Shown piece by piece: positions 8,601 through 17,224 of a stretch of DNA of 64,000 nucleotides. Origin of the DNA: Muribaculaceae bacterium Zag1 (GTDB taxonomy: Bacteria > Bacteroidota > Bacteroidia > Bacteroidales > Muribaculaceae); the NCBI GenBank assembly GCA_002633115.1, contig NWBJ01000034.1:34205-98204 (forward strand), given 5' to 3'. The notes beneath the pieces were generated by a model, which saw only the letters and a program-made list of their open reading frames with translations, was not told where the DNA came from and made no database searches. Position 1 is the stretch's first letter. Each line of letters begins with the position of its first letter. The translations under genes were made by a program, and so were the position numbers.

Positions 8601-8729
8601 TGTGTAATATGTGTTATTGATTTTGGTTGTTTAATAATTTTATACTCGCAGCCCAGCGGCGAGGCACCGTGGCGCTATGGTAGCAGCTGATGGGAGCATG
8701 GCACCACTGTGCTGCTCCCTTTGGGGGCG
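8601..8729. other. araD-araA gap with GC-rich hairpins
   Basis: No gene fits here. The segment 8694-8717 contains gggagca paired with tgctccc, which would form a stem in the intercistronic mRNA. It may stabilise or attenuate the transcript between araD and araA. Confidence 0.35.
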
Positions 8730-9422
8730 CTATTTCTTTGCTTGGCCGTAGTAGGCGCCGGGGCCGTGCTTGCGGTTGAAATGCTTCTCGACAAGCAGAG
8801 GATTCATAGTCAGCTCGGGGTTGACCATAAAGGCGACAAAGGCCATCTTGGCTACCTGCTCCATCACCACGGCATTGTGCACTGCGTCGTGAGCATCCTT
8901 GCCCCAAGCAAATGGGCCATGGTTCTTGACGAGTACGCCGGGAGTGTGCACCGGGTTGATGCCCTCAAAGCGCTTGATGATGACATTGCCAGTCTCAAGC
9001 TCGTACTGTCCCTTGACTTCGGCCTCGGTCATGTCGGCTGTGCAGGGGATAGCATCGTGGAAATAGTCGGCGTGGGTTGTGCCGATGTTGGGGATGTCCT
9101 TGCCAGCCTGAGCCCAAGCGGTAGCGTAGGTCGAGTGGGTGTGCACCACGCCTCCGATTTCGGGGAATGCTTTGTAGAGAGCCAAGTGGGTAGGGGTGTC
9201 AGACGATGGACGCAGATCGCCCTCGACCACATTGCCGTCGAGGTCAACGACCACCATGTCGCTGGCTTTCATTGTATCATAGTCTACGCCGCTGGGCTTG
9301 ATTACGACGAGGCCCTTTTCGCGGTCGATGCCTGAGACATTGCCCCAGGTGAATATCACAAGTCCGTGTTTTACGAGGTCAAGATTGGCCTGAAACACTT
9401 TTTCTTTCAATTCTTCGAGCAT
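8730..9422 (-). CDS. araD: L-ribulose-5-phosphate 4-epimerase
   Basis: Class II aldolase-like epimerase converting L-ribulose-5-phosphate to D-xylulose-5-phosphate, 230 residues (E. coli AraD is 231). Zn2+ ligands are visible as [14 protein letters not shown] (His94 and His96) and KNHGPFAWG (His168); the phosphate/carbonyl-binding region is [21 protein letters not shown]. The C-terminal [10 protein letters not shown] is typical of this enzyme. It is third in the operon, after the symporter and before araA. A 153 bp gap to the symporter carries a long inverted repeat. Confidence 0.97.
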   Translation of the reverse strand: MLEELKEKVFQANLDLVKHGLVIFTWGNVSGIDREKGLVVIKPSGVDYDTMKASDMVVVDLDGNVVEGDLRPSSDTPTHLALYKAFPEIGGVVHTHSTYATAWAQAGKDIPNIGTTHADYFHDAIPCTADMTEAEVKGQYELETGNVIIKRFEGINPVHTPGVLVKNHGPFAWGKDAHDAVHNAVVMEQVAKMAFVAFMVNPELTMNPLLVEKHFNRKHGPGAYYGQAKK

Positions 9423-9446
9423 AGTTATAAAATGAAAAATGAAAAG

Positions 9447-9567
9447 TGAATAATGAAAAATGAAAAGTGAAGAATAGATTGATAACTCTTTTCTTTGGTT
9501 TAAGTGAAAATTAAAAACTGTAATCCGTGTTAGTTGTTATTTTTCACTTTTCATTTTTCATTATTCA
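9447..9567 (-). repeat. 25 bp inverted repeat between symporter gene and araD
   Basis: Arms 9447-9471 and 9543-9567 are perfectly complementary around a 71 nt loop. The arms are GAATAATGAAAAATGAAAAG-type repeats, as in the araA-araB gap. Further direct copies of the unit flank the 5' arm (9430-9446). Confidence 0.8.
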
Positions 9568-9575
9568 TTTAGTTT

Positions 9576-11282
9576 TTACCAGAAGTACCAGTAGAAGGCT
9601 GCGGTGATGCAGAGGATGATGATTGAGTTGAGGATATCCCAACCATTCCAGCTGGCGCGGGTTGCAGCGCGCTGCTCAGGTGTAGAGGTACCGAATACCA
9701 GACCCTTGATCTTGGCCGGGTCGGGAGCCTTGGTGCAAAGCGAAACAACCACCACTACCAAGAGACAGAATACGAGCATCCAACCGCTGAAGAAGAGCCA
9801 GTTGACATCGTAGAAGATGTACTTGAACCAGTTGTCAGCACCCTCGCCGCCTGTGTATGCAATCTTGGCGCTAAGGCGGGTAAGACCGATGGCAAGACCT
9901 GCGATAAGGCCCCACATACCGCCTTGGGCTGTGGCCCTCTTCCAGCAGACACCGAGCAGGAAGGCCGAAGCGATGCCCGGAGCAAGCACTGACTGCACAT
10001 CTTGTAGATATAGGTATAGCACATCGCCAACCGAGCGCATCACAGGAATCCAGAGGATACCGAGCAGCACGATCACTACGGTAGCGGCCTGACCGATGCG
10101 CACAACCTTCTTAGGATTAGCCTCGGGGTGGTAGCGCTGGTAGAAGTCGACCGTGAACAGGGCGGCACTCGAGTTGAAGAGTGAAGCAAGCGAAGACATA
10201 AGGGCCGCGAGGATACCGCAGACGATCAGGCCTTTCACGCCGGCCGGGAGCAGCTTGGCTACCAAGGTCGGGAAGGCGGCATCGGTGTTGAGGTTGCCGT
10301 TGGCGAGGAAGGGCAGGAAGTCACCAGTCTTCTGATGCAGAGCGAAAGCAATCATGCCGGGGATGAGGAACAAGAACACGGGGAGCAGCTTGAGGTAAGC
10401 GCCAAAGATGGTGCCTCGGCGGCTCTCCTTTTCGTTCTTACCAGAGAGGACGCGCTGTACGATGAACTGGTCGGTACACCAGTACCAGAAACCGATAACT
10501 GCCGAACCAATAAGGGCGCCGAGCCAAGGATACTGCGGGTCGTCGTTTGAACGCATCAGGTTGACCATTGTGTCGCCACGGGTCACCTCTTCGCCAGTGA
10601 CAGAATCGCGCCAAGTGATAATCTGGTCGCCGCAGATGCGCATCATCTCATCCCATCCGCCCAGGGCCTTGAGGCCGAGCCAGAGGATGATGAACGAACC
10701 AAGCAGCAGAATCGGGGTCTGCAACACCGAGGTGTACAACACCGATTTCATGCCGCCGAAGATAGTGTATAGAGCGGTGAGGACAACCAGGCCGATAGCG
10801 GCAATCCAGAAGAAGTCGATGCCCCAGAGGCTCTCGATGCCGAATACCTGCTGGAACACGAGGCCGCCAGCATAGACAGTCACAGCCACCTTGGTGAGCA
10901 CGTAGCTGATCAGAGAGATAAGCGAGAGGATGGTGCGCGATGCGCCATTGTAGCGGCGCTCGAGGAATTCAGGCATGGTGATTACCATGGAGCGAGTGTA
11001 GAACGGCACGAATACCCAGCCGAGAATCAGGATCATCCAACCCTGAATCTCCCAGTGGGCCATTGCCATACCCGATGAAGCGCCAGAGCCGGCGAGGCCG
11101 ATGAGGTGCTCTGAACCAATGTTAGAAGCGAAGATTGAGGCACCAATAGCTATCCAGGTAGCGTCCTTGCCTCCGAGGAAGTAGTCCTCGGCATTGCCCT
11201 GCTTCTGCCGAGTGACCCATACGATGATGCCAATCAGGGCTATGAAGAATAACCCGATGACGATCCAGTCTAGAGTTCCCAT
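9576..11282 (-). CDS. sodium/sugar symporter, SSS family (probable L-arabinose uptake)
   Basis: Inner-membrane Na+/solute cotransporter of the SSS/SGLT family, 568 residues with about 14 hydrophobic segments. Characteristic stretches are GTLDWIVIGLFFIALIGI, FASNIGSEHLIGLAGSGASS (the family's Na+/substrate core), LPEFLERRYNGASRTILSLI-like sequence and GFWYWCTDQFIVQRVLSGKN. The SGLT-type signature supports a monosaccharide substrate; L-arabinose is inferred from its position between galM and araD. It is preceded by the mutarotase gene, 45 bp away, and shares that promoter. Confidence 0.9.
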   Translation of the reverse strand: MGTLDWIVIGLFFIALIGIIVWVTRQKQGNAEDYFLGGKDATWIAIGASIFASNIGSEHLIGLAGSGASSGMAMAHWEIQGWMILILGWVFVPFYTRSMVITMPEFLERRYNGASRTILSLISLISYVLTKVAVTVYAGGLVFQQVFGIESLWGIDFFWIAAIGLVVLTALYTIFGGMKSVLYTSVLQTPILLLGSFIILWLGLKALGGWDEMMRICGDQIITWRDSVTGEEVTRGDTMVNLMRSNDDPQYPWLGALIGSAVIGFWYWCTDQFIVQRVLSGKNEKESRRGTIFGAYLKLLPVFLFLIPGMIAFALHQKTGDFLPFLANGNLNTDAAFPTLVAKLLPAGVKGLIVCGILAALMSSLASLFNSSAALFTVDFYQRYHPEANPKKVVRIGQAATVVIVLLGILWIPVMRSVGDVLYLYLQDVQSVLAPGIASAFLLGVCWKRATAQGGMWGLIAGLAIGLTRLSAKIAYTGGEGADNWFKYIFYDVNWLFFSGWMLVFCLLVVVVVSLCTKAPDPAKIKGLVFGTSTPEQRAATRASWNGWDILNSIIILCITAAFYWYFW

Positions 11283-11327
11283 ATTCTGAGTGTGATAAAT
11301 ATTTGATTAGTTTATCGTGGTTAGGTA

Positions 11328-12476
11328 TTATTTCTGTATACCGAATTTAAATACGCAGTGGCTGTGGTATGTTTGTCCCGGCTCGAGAGTGGCGCTTGGC
11401 CAAGTGGGCTTGTTGGGGGTGTCGGGATATTTCTGTGATTCAAGGCAGATGCCGGCGCGCTGGTTGTAGACATTGCCACCCTTGCCGCTGACTGTGCCGT
11501 CGAGGAAGTTGCCAGAGTAGATTTGGATACCGGGCTCGTTGGTGTAGACCTCGAGGGTGATGCCGGTGATGGGCGATGAGAGGGTAACTGCCACCTTCTG
11601 GTCATCACCTGCTGTGTCGAGCACCCAGTTGTGGTCATAGCCGTTGCCATTGCGCAGCTGCTCGCAGTCGACGGTGATTTCTTCGCCCACGGCCTTAGCC
11701 TCGGTGAAGTCGAAGGGAGTCTCCTTGACGCTGGCAATCTCGCCAGTAGTCATATAGGTGCTGTCGACGGGGGTGAAGAGCGAAGCGTTGACCTGCATCA
11801 TGCAGTTGGTGACAGGGATGTTGGGATCTCCGTTGAGGTTGAAATATGAGTGGTTGGTCATGTTGATGACCGTAGTCTTGTCGGTTGTAGCGGTGTAGTC
11901 GATGTCGATAGCGTTGTCATCGGTGAGAGTGTAGGTGACTTCGGCGGTGACATTGCCGGGGAAGTTGTTGTCGCCGTCGGGCGAGTTCATTACCAATGTG
12001 ATGGAATTGTCAGAGACTTGCTTCACGTCGTAGACCTGGTATTGCCAGCCAGTGGGGCCTCCGTGCAAGCAGTGGCCGAAATTGTTTTGGGGGAGCTGGA
12101 TGCTGTCGCCGTCGATTACAAGACGCCCCTGGTTGATGCGGTTGGCATAGCGGCCGATGGCAGCGCCAAAGTCGCTGGGGATGTTGATGTAGTCGGCGAT
12201 GCTGTCAAAGCCGAGGACCACATCCTTGAAGTCGCCATTTTTGTCGGGCACCATGATCGAGACAAGGCGTCCGCCAAAGTTGGTGACGCAAACTTCCATG
12301 CCAGAAGGATTAGTGAGCTTGTAGAGACCGGTGGTCTTGCCGTTGACCTGAGCAACGAAGTTGTCAGGGTCGAGGCCTGAGCGCGTCAGCTGCTTCTCGG
12401 GATTGCTCGAGCAGGATACGCCAAGCAAAGCAATGATGGCAGAAGCGGCCAAGGAATTTAGCTTAATTGCTTTCAT
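11328..12476 (-). CDS. galM: aldose 1-epimerase (mutarotase), lipoprotein
   Basis: Interconverts alpha and beta anomers of free aldoses, here presumably L-arabinose delivered to the symporter or isomerase. It has 382 residues, including a lipoprotein signal ending LLGVSCSS, so it is anchored in the envelope rather than cytoplasmic. GalM features are FGAAIGRYANRINQGRL, HCLHGGPTGWQYQVYDV, MTNHSYFNLNGD (catalytic acid His) and GICLESQKYPDTPNKP (base Glu). It is first in the arabinose operon, behind a promoter at 12515-12522. Substrate is inferred from context; family members often accept galactose, glucose and arabinose. Confidence 0.92.
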   Translation of the reverse strand: MKAIKLNSLAASAIIALLGVSCSSNPEKQLTRSGLDPDNFVAQVNGKTTGLYKLTNPSGMEVCVTNFGGRLVSIMVPDKNGDFKDVVLGFDSIADYINIPSDFGAAIGRYANRINQGRLVIDGDSIQLPQNNFGHCLHGGPTGWQYQVYDVKQVSDNSITLVMNSPDGDNNFPGNVTAEVTYTLTDDNAIDIDYTATTDKTTVINMTNHSYFNLNGDPNIPVTNCMMQVNASLFTPVDSTYMTTGEIASVKETPFDFTEAKAVGEEITVDCEQLRNGNGYDHNWVLDTAGDDQKVAVTLSSPITGITLEVYTNEPGIQIYSGNFLDGTVSGKGGNVYNQRAGICLESQKYPDTPNKPTWPSATLEPGQTYHSHCVFKFGIQK

Positions 12477-12514
12477 CGATGAGAAGGTATAAATTTAAAG
12501 TAATTTTCTGACTG

Positions 12515-12522
12515 CAAATATA
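12515..12522 (-). promoter_or_regulatory. promoter of the arabinose operon
   Basis: Minus-strand TATATTTG matches TAnnTTTG and lies 39 bp upstream of the galM ATG. No regulator gene adjoins the operon; the 120 bp further upstream is AT-rich and could hold an operator, but none is obvious. Confidence 0.6.
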
Positions 12523-12640
12523 ATGATTTTTTTCACGACAAAAGCACCAAAAACGGTTGAATTTTGTTACAATTGTCTATATCTACACCAAAATTATCCA
12601 TTTATTGACATAAAAAATCGGTCATAGATGATTTTTTCAT

Positions 12641-12686
12641 CACAAACCCCTCAATCCGTGCCATTGGCAGGGGTTGAGGGTTTGTG
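12641..12686 (-). terminator. hairpin at 3' end of GH2 gene
   Basis: A long interrupted hairpin: cacaaaccc pairs with gggtttgtg, followed by ctcaa/ttgag, and an inner tgcc-att-ggca. It begins 22 nt after the GH2 stop codon. No T-tract follows on either strand, so it may be an mRNA end-stabilising structure rather than an intrinsic terminator. Confidence 0.5.
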
Positions 12687-12707
12687 CTTGGACCCAGAAG
12701 AAGGGGC

Positions 12708-15488
12708 TCAATCATAGCTGATGTTACGCAATTCTCTGACGGCTATTGAGCTGGCTTGGCCGGTAAGCAACGAGCGCAGAGCATCAGGCGAGAGGGTGGT
12801 GGCGGGGGCGAAGCTTGGCCCGGCCATGTAGTCGATGAGCGAGGCGATGAGCTGTCGCCCTTCAGGCTTTTCGTTGAGAGCCGAGAGCGGGGCCATCAGC
12901 AGCATCAGCTTGCCCGGGCCCACGCCGAACTCCATCACAAGGCCCAGCCTGTGGTTACGCTCAACATTGTCAATGGCTTGCACGATTGGGATGTAACCCT
13001 CGGGATTGAGAGCATCAAGCACCAAGGGATAACCCATCTTGGCTGGGATGAACCATTGCCAGTCGGAGTGGAAGTCGGTGGGGAATTGGCTGAGGGCCGG
13101 GTGCTCGGCCTGAATCAGGAGGCCCATAGTACCCGGTGAGACAGGCTTGTTGGCATTGTGGCTGATGGTGCTGAACATGCGGTAGTTCCAGTAATCAGTG
13201 GTGAATAAGCCACCGACCGTTGCGCCCTCGACATCTTCATGGCGGGGTAGCAGCAATACCTTCTCGCCCTTGTTGAGAGCGGTGAGGGCATCCTCCATGG
13301 TCTCGGAAATGATGATTCCTTGGATAGAATCAGCAAATTCCTGATGCTCGGGATATACCCAGAAATCGTAAATGTTGTCGACTGGCATACCGAGCAATTC
13401 AAGCTGGAGCTGTATCTTGTAGGGATATGCCATAGCTGGAGCGCGCATCGAGATGGTGTCGACGCGCACATAACCCTGGCCAGTGGGTATGCGGTGGGTG
13501 TCGCCGTAGACGGGAAGTCCCTCGTCATCGATAAATCGCCAGCGCAAGGCTCTGCCAGCCAAGTCCTTGCCGCTGTAATTGGCTACTGAGATGCGACCTT
13601 GGATGTTTTGTCCTCCTTGGTAACAGAATTGTGGAAATTCGCCCAGCAGCACTACCTTGTCGCACGACTGGCGCCACTCCTTGGGCGAGATTGCTCCCTT
13701 GCTATCCATAAAGGCATCGAGCACGCCTACCAAGGCTGTGCCTTGGCCGGGATAGTCTTGCAGGTCAAGCAATTGGAAACCAGCCATCTGGGGTGTGCGC
13801 AGATTCATCTCCATATCTGCCTTGTATAGCTTGGCAGCCCATCGGCTTGAGGCGTTGAAGAAATCCTCGGCTTGGTCAAGCAGGTTTGCTGAATCCATGC
13901 GAGACTTGAAGATAACGAGATTTCGGGGCTCAAGCACGCCGGTGTACTTATCTATCTCCCGGAAATCAGGCATCGACTGGTATTGGCCCGTCTCATGGCC
14001 AATGACTGGAATATGTGCTTGGAGGATGGCCTTCTCAAAAGTAGTCACAGAATTGGGGTATTCGTGATTGAGGATGCCCCCATCGGCTGCATCGGCGAAT
14101 GAGAACGAGGCGCGAGCATGGGAGCTGTAACCGTCATACCCCTCTCCAGCTCCTACGCGGCAGGTCACGAAGAAATCTTCGCCCGGCTGAGCACCCTTAT
14201 ATCCCAGGTAAGCGTTTGAACCATAAGCATAAAGCATCTCGGGCGCGATGGTGCGTAGGTCGGTCACAAACTCGTCCATCAAATCCTCTTCGCCCCATAG
14301 CTCGTTGCCGAGCGAGAACATCACGAATGATGGGTGGTTGCGGTAAGCCTTGAGGATTTGTTGGCCATCGGTGCGGAGAAAGTCCATCAGGAAATCCTCA
14401 GAGCGATTGAATGTGCCCCAGATGGTGAGTTCGGGTTGCAAGTATATGCCCTCGATGTCGGCAGCCTCGAAACAAGCCTCGGGCGGACACCAGGAGTGGA
14501 AGCGCACATGGTTGAGGCCATACGACTTGATGGTCTGAAAATACTGGCGCCAACCGTCGACATCCATTGGCGGATAGCCAGTGAGGGGGAATACGCAGGC
14601 ATCATGGCGACCGCGCAGGAAGGTCAAAGTGTCGTTGATATAGAAGTGCCGATTTTTGGCCTTGAAGTCGCGCAGGGCTGCGTAGGTGCTAAGTTCGTCT
14701 TGGTCAGGGATTTTGGCAGTGACGCGATGGCGAGCAGGCTGCCATTCGCTCCAGGTGCGAGCGGTGTCGCCGAGTTGGAGGATAGCGGTGTAGATTGATG
14801 TGCCATGCTTGAGCTTGAGGGTCGATGAGTTAAGGCCGGATGAGATAGTCATCTTTAGGCCATCGGCGGGGTGGGCCACGCGAGCGGTAACCTCGATGCA
14901 ATGTCCGGGCAGCGGTCGGCAGGTGAGCGAGGAAATATGAGTCGGCTTAACGGCTTGAAAATCAATGCGGCCGAGTATGCCATTCCAATTGGTTTGGGTT
15001 GACTCGCAGCAGGCGTGTGAGTTGCTCTTTACCTGAGCGGGGATGCGTTCACCATTATCGACCATCACGGTGATATGATGTTGGCCCGGGGAGAGTTGGC
15101 CAAGTTCGTATCTCTGAGCTGAAGAAATGAGGGTGCTTGAGCCAATCTCTTGATCGTCAATCCACACTGTGGTGGGGCGAGTGCGCTCGAGAGTGAGCAG
15201 GGTATGGTGACCAGCCCAGGACTCTGGCACATAGAATGAGCGAGTATAGAAGGCCGGGCCAGTGTATGTGACTTTGCGCGATAGCTGAGTGGTCTCGGTG
15301 TAATCCTTATTGGGCTCGCCAATCAAGGCCTCGTCGAGGGTACCAGGGAGGGTAATGGAGTGTGATTCAGCGTTTTTGCTACCGAGGCGTACCTTCCATT
15401 CGCCGCTGAGGTCGATGCGTGGGCGCTCAGCGGTGGCGGCGAGGGCGAAGGTGGAAATAAGGAAAAGATATAGTAGTCGTGTTGTCAT
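12708..15488 (-). CDS. GH2 family glycoside hydrolase (beta-galactosidase-like)
   Basis: Exported exo-glycosidase of family GH2, 926 residues from MTTRLLYLFLISTFALAATA (signal peptide). An upstream in-frame start would read through a terminator and promoter and is rejected. Domain order is a jelly-roll sugar-binding domain (about 25-180), immunoglobulin-like domain (about 185-275) and TIM barrel (about 280-560), then C-terminal beta domains. The acid/base is Glu396 in FSLGNELWGE and the nucleophile Glu499 in IPVIGHETGQYQ. The family includes beta-galactosidase, beta-glucuronidase, beta-mannosidase and arabinofuranosidase activities; sequence alone does not settle which. Its position beside the arabinose operon suggests plant-polysaccharide work, but there is no shared transcript. 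Confidence 0.9.
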   Translation of the reverse strand: MTTRLLYLFLISTFALAATAERPRIDLSGEWKVRLGSKNAESHSITLPGTLDEALIGEPNKDYTETTQLSRKVTYTGPAFYTRSFYVPESWAGHHTLLTLERTRPTTVWIDDQEIGSSTLISSAQRYELGQLSPGQHHITVMVDNGERIPAQVKSNSHACCESTQTNWNGILGRIDFQAVKPTHISSLTCRPLPGHCIEVTARVAHPADGLKMTISSGLNSSTLKLKHGTSIYTAILQLGDTARTWSEWQPARHRVTAKIPDQDELSTYAALRDFKAKNRHFYINDTLTFLRGRHDACVFPLTGYPPMDVDGWRQYFQTIKSYGLNHVRFHSWCPPEACFEAADIEGIYLQPELTIWGTFNRSEDFLMDFLRTDGQQILKAYRNHPSFVMFSLGNELWGEEDLMDEFVTDLRTIAPEMLYAYGSNAYLGYKGAQPGEDFFVTCRVGAGEGYDGYSSHARASFSFADAADGGILNHEYPNSVTTFEKAILQAHIPVIGHETGQYQSMPDFREIDKYTGVLEPRNLVIFKSRMDSANLLDQAEDFFNASSRWAAKLYKADMEMNLRTPQMAGFQLLDLQDYPGQGTALVGVLDAFMDSKGAISPKEWRQSCDKVVLLGEFPQFCYQGGQNIQGRISVANYSGKDLAGRALRWRFIDDEGLPVYGDTHRIPTGQGYVRVDTISMRAPAMAYPYKIQLQLELLGMPVDNIYDFWVYPEHQEFADSIQGIIISETMEDALTALNKGEKVLLLPRHEDVEGATVGGLFTTDYWNYRMFSTISHNANKPVSPGTMGLLIQAEHPALSQFPTDFHSDWQWFIPAKMGYPLVLDALNPEGYIPIVQAIDNVERNHRLGLVMEFGVGPGKLMLLMAPLSALNEKPEGRQLIASLIDYMAGPSFAPATTLSPDALRSLLTGQASSIAVRELRNISYD

Positions 15489-15505
15489 GCTATTATATTT
15501 GCACG

Positions 15506-15513
15506 CAAAAATA
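15506..15513 (-). promoter_or_regulatory. possible promoter of GH2 gene
   Basis: Minus-strand TATTTTTG fits TAnnTTTG, lying between the upstream terminator and the GH2 ATG, 17 bp away. The short leader this implies makes it tentative. Confidence 0.35.
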
Positions 15514-15545
15514 CAAAAAATCCTCGAATATTCGAGGATTTTTAG
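15514..15545 (-). terminator. terminator after DUF3108 gene
   Basis: A perfect palindrome, aaaatcctcgaatattcgag and its complement, flanked by A and T runs on both sides. It begins about 20 bp beyond the DUF3108-type gene's stop and would also work on the plus strand. Confidence 0.8.
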
Positions 15546-15564
15546 ATTTTTATTTGAGGAGAGG

Positions 15565-16248
15565 TTAGTGGAGGGCCATGTCGACGTGGCCAATCTTGAT
15601 GTCGGCAGCGAAGAGGATTGGGAGGTGGGAAGATTGAGATATCTCACACTGCACGGGATAGTCGAGCATGCGTCCGTGATAACTGTACTGGAATGTGGTT
15701 GAGTAGACGGGCGTAGAGCCGTCGACCGAACTGGTCGAAGTGCCATTGTAGGTGATTTTCAGCTCGTTGCTGCCATCAGCGCCGCTGATAGGTATCGTCA
15801 CTGTCTGGCCATCCGAGAGGCTGTTCCAGTCGATAGCCGAGGCGTAGTAGAACATCGAAATCATGTTGGCTGTGATAGTGACAGCCTCCATAGTGGCATC
15901 ATCGGCATCAAGGGTGCCTTGCCCAAGGATATTCTTGTAGTTGGCTGGCGAGTTGAGGTCGACAGTCTGTCCCTCGCGAGGCTTGCGGTACCAACCGTTG
16001 ACATAAGAGATGGATTCAGCCGTTGGGGTGACGCTGGCGCGCAGCGTATCGGCAATGCTGTACACGCGGCCTTCCCACGGGATGCTATGGCCTGTGATGG
16101 TACCTGAGAAGTCGTTGCCGCTCTGGCTGATTCCTACATGAGCCTCACCAATGTTGAGGTCGACAAGTCCCCAGCGCCAATGCACATCATACGAATAATC
16201 TTGCGCCGAGGCCGAAATGCAGCACACTATGGCTGCGGCTATGGACAT
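15565..16248 (-). CDS. exported DUF3108-like protein
   Basis: About 227 residues from MSIAAAIVCCISASAQ, a signal peptide that predicts export to the periplasm or outer membrane. A longer form starting at 16290 would place its first 14 codons inside a 17 bp inverted repeat and is less likely. The mature sequence DYSYDVHWRWGLVDLNIGEA, then a beta-rich body with VNGWYRKPREGQTV and LKITYNGTS, resembles DUF3108 proteins, a Bacteroidetes envelope family without known activity. The gene has a terminator on its 3' side and follows an LpxA-like gene across a hairpin. Confidence 0.75.
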   Translation of the reverse strand: MSIAAAIVCCISASAQDYSYDVHWRWGLVDLNIGEAHVGISQSGNDFSGTITGHSIPWEGRVYSIADTLRASVTPTAESISYVNGWYRKPREGQTVDLNSPANYKNILGQGTLDADDATMEAVTITANMISMFYYASAIDWNSLSDGQTVTIPISGADGSNELKITYNGTSTSSVDGSTPVYSTTFQYSYHGRMLDYPVQCEISQSSHLPILFAADIKIGHVDMALH

Positions 16249-16252
16249 AAAA

Positions 16253-16294
16253 TCGAGTGTTTCATAATATTCGTTTTTATTATGAAACACTCGA
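16253..16294 (-). terminator. 17 bp hairpin between lpxA-like gene and DUF3108 gene
   Basis: tcgagtgtttcataata (16253-16269) pairs perfectly with 16278-16294 across an 8 nt loop, and on the minus strand is followed by TTTTAT. It is well placed to terminate the efflux/lpxA transcript. It ends only 5 bp before the DUF3108 start codon, so it may also affect that gene's translation. Confidence 0.7.
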
Positions 16295-16371
16295 CAAAAA
16301 ATAATGTTGACTGTATCCTTTTAATTAGGTGATTCAGAGAGCTCTTTGAAAATCACCTTAAAAGCTGGAGC

Positions 16372-17160
16372 TTAGTCTTGGGTCTTGACCTTGATGCCGA
16401 CAATGCGGAGATTGTTGTCGCGGATGAAGTTGAGGATGTTGCGACGGATCTCGTTGTCGTCGATGTCGGCCTCGATGCGCTTGAGGGCGTTGAATACCGA
16501 GGTCTGGGTCTGATAGATGTGACGATAAGCCTTGGCGGCATCTTCAATCTGATCATCGGTGAAGCCTTTCTTCTTCATAATGAAGGAGTTGACACCGTAA
16601 TAGCCAGCGGGGTTGTGGGCCATGATGGTGTGTGGAGGCACATTGCTGCTGATGCGGCAACCTCCCTTGATGAGCGACCATTGGCCGATGCGCGACTTCT
16701 CGTGCACAATAGCGTTGGACGACAGCACGCAGCAAGGCTCGATGATAACATCGCCGGCGATGGTCACGCCGTTGCCTATGACGGCAGGTCCCTCGACTAC
16801 TGAATCGTGTCCGATATGAGTCTCGGCCATGATGAAGCACTCGTTGCCGATGCGCGTACCGCCCTCAGAATAGATGCCTCGGTTGATGATTACCTGCTCG
16901 CGGATCATATTGTTGTCGCCGATGTAGCAGTAGGTCTGTTCGCCTTTCCAGCGGAAGTCCTGAGGGTCAGCGCCGATGATGGCTCCCTGGAACACCTTGT
17001 TGTTCTTGCCCATGCGAGTGCCGTTGATAATGCTCACATAAGGCATGATTTCGCAATTGTCGCCTATCTCTACGTTGTCATCGATATAGGCGAAAGGATG
17101 GATTTTGACATTCTGGCCGAGTTTTGCGCCAGGATTGACAAAAGCAAGTTCGCTGATCAT
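16372..17160 (-). CDS. LpxA-like UDP-N-acetylglucosamine acyltransferase
   Basis: Left-handed beta-helix hexapeptide-repeat acyltransferase, 262 residues, the LpxA size. LpxA adds the first 3-hydroxyacyl chain to UDP-GlcNAc in lipid A synthesis. Both catalytic-region histidines are kept (AETHIGHDS, His115 and His118), and the C-terminal helical part (GFTDDQIEDAAKAYRHIYQ) is LpxA-like. Differences are AGD where LpxA has AGH, and VHEKS where it has VHQF, so this may be a divergent paralogue with another acyl chain or acceptor rather than the main LpxA, which in Bacteroidales usually sits beside lpxC-fabZ. It lies 64 bp downstream of the efflux operon on the same strand. Confidence 0.8.
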   Translation of the reverse strand: MISELAFVNPGAKLGQNVKIHPFAYIDDNVEIGDNCEIMPYVSIINGTRMGKNNKVFQGAIIGADPQDFRWKGEQTYCYIGDNNMIREQVIINRGIYSEGGTRIGNECFIMAETHIGHDSVVEGPAVIGNGVTIAGDVIIEPCCVLSSNAIVHEKSRIGQWSLIKGGCRISSNVPPHTIMAHNPAGYYGVNSFIMKKKGFTDDQIEDAAKAYRHIYQTQTSVFNALKRIEADIDDNEIRRNILNFIRDNNLRIVGIKVKTQD

Positions 17161-17224
17161 AGAGGTATGGTATTAATGGTCTTTGGCTTTTTGTTTGTAG
17201 TTTTTGGAAAGCTGCGCCCAAAGA

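Noticed and set aside
15489..15746. N-terminal extension of the GH2 protein
   Set aside because: It would read through a terminator and a promoter and lacks family similarity; MTTRLL gives a signal peptide.
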